Origin: CAZJYI01 sp964550025
Lineage (GTDB): Bacteria > Verrucomicrobiota > Kiritimatiellia > UBA8416 > CAYOBW01
Assembly (NCBI GenBank): GCA_964550025.1
Contig: CAZJYI010000008.1
Coordinates: 70,242-134,241 of the forward strand
Length of the DNA: 64,000 nucleotides
Direction: 5' to 3'
Positions 9,439 to 19,195 of this stretch are shown here, one piece after another. Position 1 is the first letter of the stretch, and every line of letters starts with the position of its first letter. The position numbers were made by a program, and so were the translations under genes. The notes under the pieces are model-generated. The model did no database searches. It saw nothing but the letters and a program-made list of their open reading frames with translations, and was not told the DNA's origin.

Positions 9439-12400
9439 GTGTTTTCACCACGAAACTACCTGCTTGTTCTGCTCGTCCTGGCCGCCTCGCTGACGGTTGC
9501 CCCTCCTCGACGCTGTGGTGCGGGCGGGGTGATCATCACCGAGTTCATGGCCAGCAACGGTGAAACCCTTGCCGACGAAGATACCGACTACTCCGATTGG
9601 CTGGAGCTCTACAACGCGACCTCCACGGTCGTCAATCTCGCCGGCTGGTATCTGACCGACACCAGCGGTGATCTGACCCGGTGGCCGCTTCCGGCGGTCA
9701 GCATGAACCCCGGCGACTACCTGGTGGTGTTCGCGTCGGGCAAGGACCGGGCCATCGCCACCAACGAGCTGCACACGGACTTCAAACTCGACGGTGACGG
9801 CGAGTTCCTGGCACTGGTCGGGTCCAACGGTGTGGATGTCAGCTTCCAATACGCGCCGGCCTTTCCCGACCAGCGGCGCGACGTGTCGTACGGTGTGGAG
9901 GACGCGGCCAATCCAACCAACTTCTTGTACTACACCAACGCCACGCCCGGCAGTGCCAACGGTTCGGGTATCGCCGGTTTCGTCGGCGACACAACCTTCA
10001 GCATCGACCGCGGGTTCTACTCCAACGCCTTTGACGTGGCCATCACCTCTTCGACGGCCGGCGCCACCATCCGCTACACGCTGGACGGGTCTGCGCCGAC
10101 GGAGAGTCACGGTACGGTGTACGTTTCCCCGGTCCACGTCGATGACACCACCGTCTTGCGTGCCATGGCTTACAAGAACGGCTATCTCTCGTCCGACGTG
10201 GACACGCAGACCTACATCTTCCCCGATAGCGTGATCACCCAGGGCAACGCACCGCCCGGCTACCCGTCCACCTGGTCCGGCAGACCGGCTGACTACGAGA
10301 TGGATCCGGAGATTGCCACCAATGCGGCTTACAGCGGGCAGATGCGGGCCGCATTGCTCTCCATCCCGACGCTCTCGCTGGTGACGGATATCGACCACCT
10401 CTTTCACGGCTCCAGCGGGATCTACACGCACCCCACCAGCTCCGGGGCGGGGTGGGAGAGGCCGACCTCGGTGGAGCTCATCCACCCGGACGGCAGTGAA
10501 GGGTTCCAGGTCAACGCCGGGGTGCGCATTCAGGGCGGGGCCAGCCGCAACCCCAACAACTCTCCGAAGCACTCCTTTCGGCTGCTGTTCAAGGATGCCT
10601 ACGGTCCCACCAAGCTGCGCTACCCGCTGTTCGGCGGCGATGCGACCGATTCCTTCGACACCATTGTCCTGCGGGCCCGCTACAACCTCTCCTGGATCCA
10701 CTGGGACAGCGGCCAGCGCAACATCGCGCAGTACGCCCGCGACCAGTTCATTCGCGACGCCCAGCTTGCCATGGGGCATCCGAGTCCGCACGGGACGTAC
10801 GTGCACCTCTATCTCAATGGAATCTACTGGGGGTTGTTCAATCCCTCCGAGCGTCCGAGCGGCCCCTTTTGCGCCTCCTATCTTGGTGGGGAACGCGAAG
10901 AGTATGATGCCCTGAACTCGGGCCAGGCGGTTGACGGCAACAAGGATGCCTGGAATGCCATGATGACCGTCGTCAATTCAGGGCTGGGCACACCCGCGGC
11001 CTACGCCACCATCCGGGGGCTGGTGGACGTCGACAACCTGATCGACTACATGCTGCTGAATATCTACGGAGCCAACCGCGACTGGGATCATCACAACTGG
11101 TATGCCGGGCGCCGTCGCACGCCTGATGGGCGTTGGAGGTTTTTCAGTTGGGATGCCGAGCACATCTTCCGCGGGAATACGGATAACGTGGTCAACGAGA
11201 ACAATAACAACAACCCGAGCCGCATCTACGCCAACCTGCGCGCAAACCCCGAGTTCCGCGTGCTGTTTGCAGACCACGTGCACGAACACCTGTTCAACGA
11301 CGGTGTGCTGACCGTGCCCTCGGTGACCAACCGTTGGATGGAGCGCGCCAACGAGATCTCGCAGGCGGTGATCGCGGAGTCCGCACGCTGGGGCGACCAC
11401 CGGCGTGACGTGCATCAGCGCAATGGGCCCAATGCGCTCTATGCCAGGAACACGCATTGGCTCGTAGAGCAGCAGCGGCTGCTCAACACCTATTTCCCGC
11501 AGCGAACCGCAACGGTGATCAACCAGTTGACCAGTGCCGGGTTGTACACCAGCCTTGCTGCCCCGGACTTCAACCAGCATGGCGGCGACGTGGCGTACGA
11601 GTTCCAGTTGACTATCAGCAATCTCAACGCATCGGGGACCATCTTCTACACGCTGGACACCACGGACCCGCGGTTGCCCTACGATGAAACCAACAGCACG
11701 GCCCTGGTGTACACGGGGCCGATCACGCTGACCCGTTCCGTGCAGGTCAGTGCACGGGTGTGCGACGCGGGCGAATGGAGCGCGTTGTGCCGGGCCACGT
11801 TCTCCATGCCCGAACCGCCCCCGCTGCGGGTCACGGAGATCATGTACAACCCGCCTGCGCCGTCCGCGTCCGAGGTGGCCGCAGGCTTCACTGACAACGA
11901 CGACTTCGAATACCTCAAACTCAGAAACATCTCCACCCAGTCCCTGGACTTGACCGGGGTCCGTTTCGACGACGGGATCTCCTTTGATTTCACGGGTGGC
12001 GGCAGCCTCGGGCCGGGCGCCTACACGGTGATTGCGCGCAACACCGGCGCGTTCGAGGAGCGCTACGGTACCAACGCCAATGTGTGGGGTCAGTACAGCA
12101 GCAAGCTGAGCAACGGCGGGGAGAATCTCCGGCTGGACAGTGTGGCCGGCCGTCCCATTCTGGATTTCGAGTACAACGACGCCTGGTACCCCATTACCGA
12201 TGGCGGGGGCTTTTCCCTGGTCATCGTAGACGACACGGCAGACCGCGGAACGTGGGGCGATGAAGGCAGTTGGCGGCCCAGTGCCTTCAGCCACGGGTCG
12301 CCCGGCGGCCCTGATCCCGGCCTGGCCCCCGGGTCGGTTGTCGTCAACGAAGCCCTGACCCATACCGACGGCGTCCATGGCGACTGGATCGAGTTGAAGA

Positions 12401-15400
12401 ACACAACCGATTCTCCGGTAGACATCGGGGGATGGTTCATCAGCGATAACGACACGCTCCTCCAAAAATACATGATTGCCAGCAATACCATTCTGGCCGC
12501 CGGCGGCTTCGCGGTCTTCACCCAGACCAACCACTTCGGTACGGCGGCCCCCGATCCCGGGCGCCTGGTCGGTTTCGGGCTGAGTGAACTGGGGGAGGAA
12601 GTCTGGCTGTCCTCCGGGACGAACGGCGTGCTGGGCGGCTATCGGCATGGCCAGGAGTTTGGCGCGGCGGAGAAGGAGGTCACCTTCGGCCGCTACGTGA
12701 AGAGCACGGGAAAGACCGACTTCACGGCGATGAGCGCGGACACCATGGGCGCCGGCAATACACCGCCGCTGGTCGGGCCGATGGTTATCCATGAGATCAT
12801 GTACAACCCGGCGGGCAATGGCATGGAGTACCTGGAGTTGCGGAACGTCTCAGGCGGCGCCGTTACCCTCTATGACGCGGCCCATCCCACCAACACCTGG
12901 CGGTTGGCCGATGGGGTAACCTACGAGTTCCCCACCAACGTCACCGTGGCCGCCGGTGCGTTGATTCTCGTGGCGCCCACCAACCCTGCCGTGTTCCGGT
13001 CCTCTAACAGTATCCCGGCCGAGATAGCCGTTTACGGCCCCTACGCGGGCAAGCTGGCCAACGAAGGCGAGGACGTGGAACTGCACAAACCGGGCGAGCC
13101 CGAAGCCGGCGGCCCCGTCCCTTACATCCGCGTGGACCGGGTGAACTACGATGACGACTCGCCCTGGCCGGAGGCGGCCGACGGTGACGGGCCGTCGCTG
13201 GTCCGCGTAACGGCCACGGCTTACGGCAACGACGTGGCCAACTGGCAGGCCGGCATTGGCGGTGGCAGCCCGGGCAACATCGCACCCCAGGTCGACGCCG
13301 GCACGAACCAGACCGTGCTGCGCGCGGGCGCCGACGTGAACGTGTCCCTGGACGGCACGGTCTTCGACGACGGGCGCCCCCTTGTCCCCGGGGCCACGAC
13401 TTCGCGCTGGTCGCAGGTCAGCGGACCGGGGACAGTGACGTTTGCGGACGCTACCAGCGTCGATACGACGGTCACCTTGCCCACCACCGGCCTGTTCGTG
13501 TTGCGCCTGGCGGCAGGCGACGGCCAGGCGGTCGTGTGGGACGAAATGGAAATCCTGGTCACCGCGCCGCCGGGCGTCAGCGTCATTCTCAGTGAAACCG
13601 AGGGGAGCACGGAAGTCGCCGAGAGTGGTCCGGAAGACACGTACACGATGATCCTCGAGAGTGCCCCGGTCTCAGCGGTGACCGTGCAGGTGGCGGTAGC
13701 GAACGGTTTCGTTGCGGTGAACCCCACCAGCCTTGTCTTTACCGTCAGCACGTGGAACGACGCGCAATCCGTGTCGGTGACGGCCCCGGAAGATGCGGTT
13801 GCCGAGGGCATGGTGCACACCGACACCGTCACCCACGCCGTGTTCAGTTCCGACGCCTATAACGGGATATCCGTTTCCAATGTTCTCGTCAGGATCACCG
13901 ACAACGACACCGCCGGTGTCGAAGTCAGCAAGGCCGGTCTCAACATCAGCGAGGAAGGCCCGACCGGGGACGGCTACACTGTAGTGCTCACCAGTGAACC
14001 GCTGGGCGTGGTGACGGTCGAGGTCTCGACGGCGGCCGCCGAGGTAGACCTCAACACCCAGCGATTGGTCTTCACGGCGTCGAGCTGGAGCAACGCCCGG
14101 AGCGTTGTCGTGACCGCCATTGATGACGGGGACGACGAAGGGTTGCACAGTGCGACAAACCGGCACACGGTGAGCAGCATGGATCCGGCCTATGACGGGA
14201 TTGCCGCATCCAACGTCGTCACGCTCATCACCGACAACGACGCTCCCGGCACGCTGCAGTTCAGCGCCGGTCGGTACGACACGGCTGAAGGCGCCGGCTC
14301 TGTCACCGTGACGGTGACGCGCCTGAACGGCAGCGCCGGCGCCGTATCGGTGGACTACGGCACGGCCGATGGTTCGGCATTGGCCGGCAGCGACTACGGC
14401 ACGGTCACCGGCAGGCTGAGCTGGGCTGACGGCGTCACCAACAGCCGCTCCTTCACGATCCCCATCCACGATGACGGTGACTCCGAGGGTTTTCAGTCCT
14501 TCACTGCATCGCTGAGCAACCCGTCGGGTGCGGCGCTGACAGCTCCCTCCAATTCGACCATACGGATCACTGACAATGAGCCGCGTTTTGCGCAACATCG
14601 ACGGCGGGTGCGCATATCGCTGGCAGGCTATGACAGGCCGGCCACTCTCACGAACTTCGTGCTCCTGGTGAAGCTGGGCGCCGCGATCACCAACTTCAAC
14701 TACGCGGATTTTGCCGGCGACAATGCCTGTGATCTCGGTTTCTCCGACGCCTCGGGCAGCGTTGAACTGCCGTATGAGATTGAGGAGTGGGACACGAACG
14801 GCGAATCACTGGTCTGGGTGCAGGTGCCTGAGCTTGTCGACAGCAACACTCTCATCTGGGCCTACTGGGACAACGACGCCTGTACCGAAGCTCCCCCGTA
14901 CACGACGAATGGCGCCGTCTGGCCCGCCGACTGCCTGGGCGTTTGGCATCTTGGGCGGACGGCCGGCGGGGCGGAAGACCTGCGGGATTCGACCTCCAAT
15001 CGGTACGACCTTGCCGACAACGGCACCGACAACGCAACCGGCCTGATCGGGTACTCGCAGGACTTTCAGAGCGGTAGCGACTACGTCATCGACAGCGATG
15101 GCGAGGCCTATCTCAACGGTTTGACGGCATTCACGATCTCAGTCTGGCTCAAATCCGACGTGGTCAACGTTGACCGGAGCATTTTCGCGGGTAGAGGCAG
15201 CGACGACGATCACCTGGGCGTTCGCTACGACAAGGCCGGCGCCAGCGGCGGCGGCTCGCAGGTCTACAAGATGGGCTTCCGAACGACCACGAAAGGAAAG
15301 ACGCAGTGGGAGACGGCGTCCAACGTGCAGACGACGGAGTGGCAGTACATGGCCTTCACCTGGGAGAGCGGCGGGACGCCGGTCTTCTATCTTGACGGGG

Positions 15401-15660
15401 CCACGGTGAGCTATACGCATAACGGTGGGAACATCGGGGGGGCGATCACGGGCTGCAACAAGCTTCAGTTTGGCGAGGGCAACAAGGCCAACTGGGACGG
15501 GCGCATGGACGAAGCGCGCGTGTCGGGAACGGCCCGCTCGGCCGATTGGATCTGGGCCTGCTGGATGAACCAGGGCGCCAACCACGCCGTCTTTTGCCGG
15601 TACGGGGCGGTCGAAGACCTGACACCGCCCGAGCCCCCGACGCTCTTCATGTTCCGGTAG
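9439..15660 (+). CDS. Giant secreted protein: lamin-tail, CotH, Calx-beta, DUF2341 and LamG domains
   Basis: The start is placed at GTG 9439, with GGAGGG a few bases upstream. It gives a signal peptide (NYLLVLLVLAASLTVAP) and 2,073 residues. Order of domains (approximate residues): lamin-tail domain 31-145 (ITEFMASNGE, DWLELYN); chitobiase C-terminal-like 190-265 (IRYTLDGSAPTES); CotH kinase-like 308-697 (GVRIQGGASR, GRWRFFSWDAEHIF); second chitobiase-like 720-785 (IFYTLDTTDP); further lamin-tail domains near 795, 966 and 1113; a PKD-like segment near 1279; Calx-beta-like repeats 1377-1715; DUF2341 1716-1830; LamG/concanavalin-like 1830-2060. Such architectures are characteristic of secreted PVC proteins. 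A role in surface display or glycan binding is inferred. No recognisable C-terminal sorting signal is seen (it ends TLFMFR). The upstream gene ends at 9260. Confidence 0.88.
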   Translation: MFSPRNYLLVLLVLAASLTVAPPRRCGAGGVIITEFMASNGETLADEDTDYSDWLELYNATSTVVNLAGWYLTDTSGDLTRWPLPAVSMNPGDYLVVFASGKDRAIATNELHTDFKLDGDGEFLALVGSNGVDVSFQYAPAFPDQRRDVSYGVEDAANPTNFLYYTNATPGSANGSGIAGFVGDTTFSIDRGFYSNAFDVAITSSTAGATIRYTLDGSAPTESHGTVYVSPVHVDDTTVLRAMAYKNGYLSSDVDTQTYIFPDSVITQGNAPPGYPSTWSGRPADYEMDPEIATNAAYSGQMRAALLSIPTLSLVTDIDHLFHGSSGIYTHPTSSGAGWERPTSVELIHPDGSEGFQVNAGVRIQGGASRNPNNSPKHSFRLLFKDAYGPTKLRYPLFGGDATDSFDTIVLRARYNLSWIHWDSGQRNIAQYARDQFIRDAQLAMGHPSPHGTYVHLYLNGIYWGLFNPSERPSGPFCASYLGGEREEYDALNSGQAVDGNKDAWNAMMTVVNSGLGTPAAYATIRGLVDVDNLIDYMLLNIYGANRDWDHHNWYAGRRRTPDGRWRFFSWDAEHIFRGNTDNVVNENNNNNPSRIYANLRANPEFRVLFADHVHEHLFNDGVLTVPSVTNRWMERANEISQAVIAESARWGDHRRDVHQRNGPNALYARNTHWLVEQQRLLNTYFPQRTATVINQLTSAGLYTSLAAPDFNQHGGDVAYEFQLTISNLNASGTIFYTLDTTDPRLPYDETNSTALVYTGPITLTRSVQVSARVCDAGEWSALCRATFSMPEPPPLRVTEIMYNPPAPSASEVAAGFTDNDDFEYLKLRNISTQSLDLTGVRFDDGISFDFTGGGSLGPGAYTVIARNTGAFEERYGTNANVWGQYSSKLSNGGENLRLDSVAGRPILDFEYNDAWYPITDGGGFSLVIVDDTADRGTWGDEGSWRPSAFSHGSPGGPDPGLAPGSVVVNEALTHTDGVHGDWIELKNTTDSPVDIGGWFISDNDTLLQKYMIASNTILAAGGFAVFTQTNHFGTAAPDPGRLVGFGLSELGEEVWLSSGTNGVLGGYRHGQEFGAAEKEVTFGRYVKSTGKTDFTAMSADTMGAGNTPPLVGPMVIHEIMYNPAGNGMEYLELRNVSGGAVTLYDAAHPTNTWRLADGVTYEFPTNVTVAAGALILVAPTNPAVFRSSNSIPAEIAVYGPYAGKLANEGEDVELHKPGEPEAGGPVPYIRVDRVNYDDDSPWPEAADGDGPSLVRVTATAYGNDVANWQAGIGGGSPGNIAPQVDAGTNQTVLRAGADVNVSLDGTVFDDGRPLVPGATTSRWSQVSGPGTVTFADATSVDTTVTLPTTGLFVLRLAAGDGQAVVWDEMEILVTAPPGVSVILSETEGSTEVAESGPEDTYTMILESAPVSAVTVQVAVANGFVAVNPTSLVFTVSTWNDAQSVSVTAPEDAVAEGMVHTDTVTHAVFSSDAYNGISVSNVLVRITDNDTAGVEVSKAGLNISEEGPTGDGYTVVLTSEPLGVVTVEVSTAAAEVDLNTQRLVFTASSWSNARSVVVTAIDDGDDEGLHSATNRHTVSSMDPAYDGIAASNVVTLITDNDAPGTLQFSAGRYDTAEGAGSVTVTVTRLNGSAGAVSVDYGTADGSALAGSDYGTVTGRLSWADGVTNSRSFTIPIHDDGDSEGFQSFTASLSNPSGAALTAPSNSTIRITDNEPRFAQHRRRVRISLAGYDRPATLTNFVLLVKLGAAITNFNYADFAGDNACDLGFSDASGSVELPYEIEEWDTNGESLVWVQVPELVDSNTLIWAYWDNDACTEAPPYTTNGAVWPADCLGVWHLGRTAGGAEDLRDSTSNRYDLADNGTDNATGLIGYSQDFQSGSDYVIDSDGEAYLNGLTAFTISVWLKSDVVNVDRSIFAGRGSDDDHLGVRYDKAGASGGGSQVYKMGFRTTTKGKTQWETASNVQTTEWQYMAFTWESGGTPVFYLDGATVSYTHNGGNIGGAITGCNKLQFGEGNKANWDGRMDEARVSGTARSADWIWACWMNQGANHAVFCRYGAVEDLTPPEPPTLFMFR

Positions 15661-15693
15661 TTGTGCCGCATCGCCCTGTCTTGATCCACGCCA

Positions 15694-15826
15694 GTAGGTC
15701 CCATTTGCAATGGGACCCTTCCGCACGATGGTTCCCAATTGCGATGGGGCCTTCTTTCCCTGGTAGGTTCGATGTGCAGTGTGACCTCTCGCGGTCTCCG
15801 GGAGTGGTCCCAGTGCAACTGGGACC
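15694..15826. repeat. Cluster of four REP-like palindromes between convergent genes
   Basis: Four hairpin units lie in a row: 15694-15717 (GTAGGTCCCA-TTTGCAA-TGGGACC), 15730-15751 (degenerate), 15767-15785 (degenerate) and 15806-15826 (GGTCCCA-GTGCAAC-TGGGACC followed by TACC). The first and last are in inverted orientation. The cluster separates the convergent ends of the genes at 9439 and 16551, and its last unit supplies the TAG stop of the minus-strand gene. A related copy is at 20288. Confidence 0.85.
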
Positions 15827-16551
15827 TACCTCTCTGCGGGCGTCGCACTGGCACCAAGCCGCTTCAAACGGATATCCTTGACCTGCACTTCCATGGGGGC
15901 GCCACCGTGGAGCTGGAAGGCAACGACGCCTTTCAGCGAACGCTTGCTCTCCTGCAGGTCCTCGATAATGACCGTGACCGTTCCATCCAGACGGTGTTCG
16001 AGACGGGAACCTCGAGCGATGATGTGCAGTTCGTGCCATTCGTTCAGGTCAACGCGTGTCGGCGGATCAAGTTCGGCGACATCCTGCTTCTTGCCGTCAG
16101 CGCCAATGCGGATATGTTCCCCGCGCTTGGCGACGATTCCGCGGCCGCGTTCCTCGTAGAGCATCCCGCAGAAGGGGGGATTCGGGTGCACGTCGCACTG
16201 GTACCCGCCCACGGACCACTTGCCGACCTTCTCCAGTTCCCTGGACCGGTACTGGATCCCGGAGTTGTTCTTCCCCGTCATGCGAAGCTTCAGCTTCAGT
16301 TCGAAATCCTCAACCTGGCCGCCCCGCCAGATCAGGAACTGGTTGTACTTGATCGGTGCCTCTTTGGTCGTCACGCCCGTGATGGCCCCGTCGCGCACCG
16401 ACCACAGGGCAGGATTGCCATCCCAGCCGTCCAGATCCTTGCCGTTGAAAATGGACTCGAAGCCCTCCTCTTCTGCCCGGCCGATCGCGGCGGCGGACAG
16501 TACAAGCGCGGCGGAAAGGAGAATGTAGGAACGTACGGTATTCAGCATCAT
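15826..16551 (-). CDS. Secreted DUF1080 (3-keto-disaccharide hydrolase-type) protein
   Basis: The start is ATG 16551 (MMLNTVRSY), preceded by AAGGAG. The longer upstream frame lacks coding character. A signal peptide (YILLSAALVLSAAAIGRA) precedes the mature 3-keto-disaccharide hydrolase (PF06439) fold: GFESIFNGKDLDGWDG, LIWRGGQVEDFELKLKLR, NNSGIQYRSRE, GYQCDVHP and an end VKDIRLKRL. At 241 residues it is a single-domain member. DUF1080 proteins are concanavalin-like sandwiches that hydrolyse 3-keto-glycosides made by Gfo/Idh-type oxidation. The Tat Gfo/Idh gene just upstream (254-bp gap) fits that pairing. Its TAG stop lies inside a palindromic repeat unit (15826), so the last codons may have been set by the repeat insertion. 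Confidence 0.9.
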   Translation of the reverse strand: MMLNTVRSYILLSAALVLSAAAIGRAEEEGFESIFNGKDLDGWDGNPALWSVRDGAITGVTTKEAPIKYNQFLIWRGGQVEDFELKLKLRMTGKNNSGIQYRSRELEKVGKWSVGGYQCDVHPNPPFCGMLYEERGRGIVAKRGEHIRIGADGKKQDVAELDPPTRVDLNEWHELHIIARGSRLEHRLDGTVTVIIEDLQESKRSLKGVVAFQLHGGAPMEVQVKDIRLKRLGASATPAER

Positions 16552-16805
16552 GGTAGTGGTCTCCTTGCTCGGTCTACGGCGACGCAGATGTTCTCGATTC
16601 GCGTTGTCGATAGTCAGTGGGGTTGCCGGCTGAGTAATCTGGCGTGACCATGGTGTGGTGTCAAGACACTTGAGCATCGCGATGCGGCATCTCCGGTTCG
16701 GGTATCGTCCCGCCGAGGCACCTTCAACGCCGGGAGAAGCGCCGGCAGTATGTCGGCCCCACTCGTCACCCTGCGGGAGCGGGGCGGTACGCGCGGGATT
16801 GTCTG

Positions 16806-18119
16806 CTACAGGCTCCACGGCTCACGCATTGTGCGGCCGAGCAGGCGGTTGGCGGTGTCGTCGCCCGGGAATTCCTCCCGGACGGGGTCCCAGCGCAATG
16901 GCCGACGCAGCCGGTAGGCGATGTTGCCGAGGTGGCAGACCGTGGCCGTTCGATGGCCGATCTCAACGTCGGCGCCGGGCCTCCGGCGCGTCCGCATGGC
17001 ACCCAGAAAATCCCCGCGCTCGTGGCCTCCCGGCGGACAGCGGTAGAGGTGGATCTCGTGTGGGGCGATGGTTTCCCGGGCCAGCTCGGGCGGATCGGTC
17101 TTCGCAAGCCCGCTGTACGAGTAGCCGATGCGCCCCTCCGTGCCGACAGCCGTGACGCGCCCCAGCATCTCGATGGGCGCATCCCGCCCCAGGACGTGAT
17201 ACATGCGCACGCCGTTGGCGTACACGTAGGTGAGAAGGGGATGGTCCTTTCCGGCCGGCGGGATGATCTCGACCGGTCCGGTATCGTCCATGCCCAGCGC
17301 CCACTGGGTCAGGTCGAAATGGTGCGCGCCCCAGTCCGTCATTCCTCCGCCCGAGAAATCGCAGTACGCCCTCCACGTGTGCGGATGGTAGCGGCGGTTG
17401 TAGGGGCGCCAGGGCGCGGGGCCAAGCCACAGGTTCCAGTCGAGCTCGGGCGGTACGGGTTCGCCCGGCAGGATGACAGTGCTGGACGGCCCCCCCACGC
17501 CGCCGACATAGACCTCCTTGACGCGGCCGATGCGGCCGTTGCGGATCAACTCGCACACCAGGCGGCAGCGCTGACTCGAACGGGCCTCGCTCCCGGTCTG
17601 CACCACGCGCCCATAGCGGCGGGCCGCCTCGACCATGGCCCGGCCCTCACGGACCGTCAGCGTCAGGGGCTTCTCCACGTGAACGTCGATGCCGCGTCGG
17701 CACGCCGCGATCGTCGGAACGGCGTGCCAGTGATCGGGGGTCGACACGTCAACGGCGTCGATATCCCCGCGGTCGAGCAGCTCGCGGAAATCGCCGTACA
17801 CTACGCAGTCGGTGGTCTTGTAGTGTCGGTCGACGAGGTCTTTGGCCGTCCGGCACACGTTGGCATCGACGTCGCAGACGGCGACGAACTGTACTTCGGG
17901 GGCGCTGACAAACGAACGGATGTTGACCTGCCCGCGCCTTCCGGTGCCGATGCAGCCCATGACGATGCGTTCGCTCGGGGCGGGCTTTCCGCCGCGGCCA
18001 AGCGCCGTGACGGGTACGATCGCGGGGGCGGCCAGTGCGGCCGTGGCTGCACATCTCAGAAAGCGGCGTCGAGAGATGCTCTTGCGCGGCCTGGCTGTCC
18101 TGTTGCCGCTTGTTCGCAT
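16806..18119 (-). CDS. Tat-exported Gfo/Idh/MocA oxidoreductase
   Basis: The start is ATG 18119, one base after the TGA of the upstream nuclease gene (TGACATG). The 437-residue product has a clear twin-arginine signal: SRRRFLRCAATAALAAPAIV. The Rossmann motif is GCIGTGRRGQ. The family signature lies in STPDHWHA and HVEKPLTLTV. The C-terminal half holds LDWNLWLGPAPWRPYN and GGGMTDWGAHHFD, hallmarks of the secreted Planctomycete/Verrucomicrobia subfamily. Such enzymes carry tightly bound NAD(H) and oxidise sugars in the periplasm. It probably works with the downstream DUF1080 protein on keto-sugars, by inference from linkage. It closely resembles the protein at 59997 (TDWG, LGPAPWRP and NIAYRLRRPLRWDP regions). 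Confidence 0.9.
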   Translation of the reverse strand: MRTSGNRTARPRKSISRRRFLRCAATAALAAPAIVPVTALGRGGKPAPSERIVMGCIGTGRRGQVNIRSFVSAPEVQFVAVCDVDANVCRTAKDLVDRHYKTTDCVVYGDFRELLDRGDIDAVDVSTPDHWHAVPTIAACRRGIDVHVEKPLTLTVREGRAMVEAARRYGRVVQTGSEARSSQRCRLVCELIRNGRIGRVKEVYVGGVGGPSSTVILPGEPVPPELDWNLWLGPAPWRPYNRRYHPHTWRAYCDFSGGGMTDWGAHHFDLTQWALGMDDTGPVEIIPPAGKDHPLLTYVYANGVRMYHVLGRDAPIEMLGRVTAVGTEGRIGYSYSGLAKTDPPELARETIAPHEIHLYRCPPGGHERGDFLGAMRTRRRPGADVEIGHRTATVCHLGNIAYRLRRPLRWDPVREEFPGDDTANRLLGRTMREPWSL

Positions 18120-18120
18120 G

Positions 18121-18981
18121 TCAGCCCAACAGTTCGTCGATTTCGTCGGACGGCATGCCTTTCGCTTCGAGACGTGCACGCAATTCCGAGTCACGTTCCG
18201 CACGCCCCTCCGCGTGGCCCCGGGCGATACCTTTGGCCTCGGCGGCGTCGAGCACGTCCTGGGTCCACGCCATTCCGTGCATATGCGCTTCATAGCGCTT
18301 GCGAGTCTGAGTGTCCATGTTCAACGTACCGAGCTTCTCCTTCAGTGCGTCGATATTGAAAGAGTGAAACTCATCCAGCACCTGGCTGTGCTTGAACGCG
18401 TAGAGCCATTCGTCGAGGTCGTCTTCCACTCTGTCGGTGAACCGCTTGAGCGGGATCAGGTAGTACTCCGGGAAGACATCCTCGTCGAGGGCCGAGGCTG
18501 GTGGCTGTCCCGCGAGATAGGGAACCGCTCCCTCGCGGACCTGCAGGAGATGTTTCGTGTGGATGCCGTGGAACGTTGTCGTGCCGTGGTAGACATAGTC
18601 GTCTCCCTTTCCAACGTCAAAGTAGACGATGCTGATGGAGATGACCTTCTTGACGGCACGATACGATTCGCCGATCCGCAGGTTCTCGACGATCGCCTTC
18701 GACGTGCCGTACAGAAGGCGCTTGAGAAATGCCGTCTCCGGCGTGTACTGCAGCTCGACGATCACGTGGCGCCCACGGCTGTCCTTCACCATCAGGTCGA
18801 CACGATTGGACTTGAGATCTTCCTCCGGCCGGTTGCTCTCGCTTTCAAGCAGCTCCAGAACGGTGATGTGCTCCTTGAGAAGTGCGGACAGAAACCCTTC
18901 CAACACGTCGAAGTTCGCCTTGTCCCGCAAGACGGTCTTGATCGCCCAATCGAAACTCACAATGGTCCGCGGCTCACCCAT
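18121..18981 (-). CDS. Rpn family PD-(D/E)XK nuclease / transposase-like protein
   Basis: The protein has 286 residues and starts MGEPRTIVSFDWAIKTVLRD, as in the PDDEXK_2 family (PF12784, Rpn recombination-promoting nucleases). The nuclease core is visible: VDLMVKDSRGRHVIVELQ near residues 61-78, with the D...E-x-Q arrangement characteristic of this family rather than E-x-K. A middle segment (YHGTTTFHGIHTKHLLQV, FPEYYLIPLKRF) and a charged, coiled C-terminus (KGIARGHAEGRAERDSELRARLEAKG) complete the family pattern. Homologues cut DNA and promote RecA-independent recombination; copies are often numerous and mobile. It is translationally close-coupled to the Gfo/Idh gene (1-bp gap), with no functional reason apparent. 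Confidence 0.88.
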   Translation of the reverse strand: MGEPRTIVSFDWAIKTVLRDKANFDVLEGFLSALLKEHITVLELLESESNRPEEDLKSNRVDLMVKDSRGRHVIVELQYTPETAFLKRLLYGTSKAIVENLRIGESYRAVKKVISISIVYFDVGKGDDYVYHGTTTFHGIHTKHLLQVREGAVPYLAGQPPASALDEDVFPEYYLIPLKRFTDRVEDDLDEWLYAFKHSQVLDEFHSFNIDALKEKLGTLNMDTQTRKRYEAHMHGMAWTQDVLDAAEAKGIARGHAEGRAERDSELRARLEAKGMPSDEIDELLG

Positions 18982-19195
18982 GTCCTAACGATGTGCCCCC
19001 TGGCTGTCGAAGTCAAGCCCTCGTGTCTGCGGCGATGGCCGCAGGGAGGGTTGACACTGCAATGGAGTGGCTCCAGTATTAACTTGATTGCAGGTGAAGT
19101 CGGTTTCCCGGAAAAAGCAGTTGTTTCGTACTATTTGCCAGAACACATGACCATACGAAGCATAGCGAAACGTACAGGCCGTATAGGAGGGAACG

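Noticed and set aside
10978..12792. 604-codon minus-strand frame inside the lamin-tail/CotH gene
   Set aside because: It has no family pattern and lies opposite clear domains.
19018..19195. Possible tRNA or small RNA in the gap before the lipoprotein
   Set aside because: No cloverleaf or CCA-type end could be traced.
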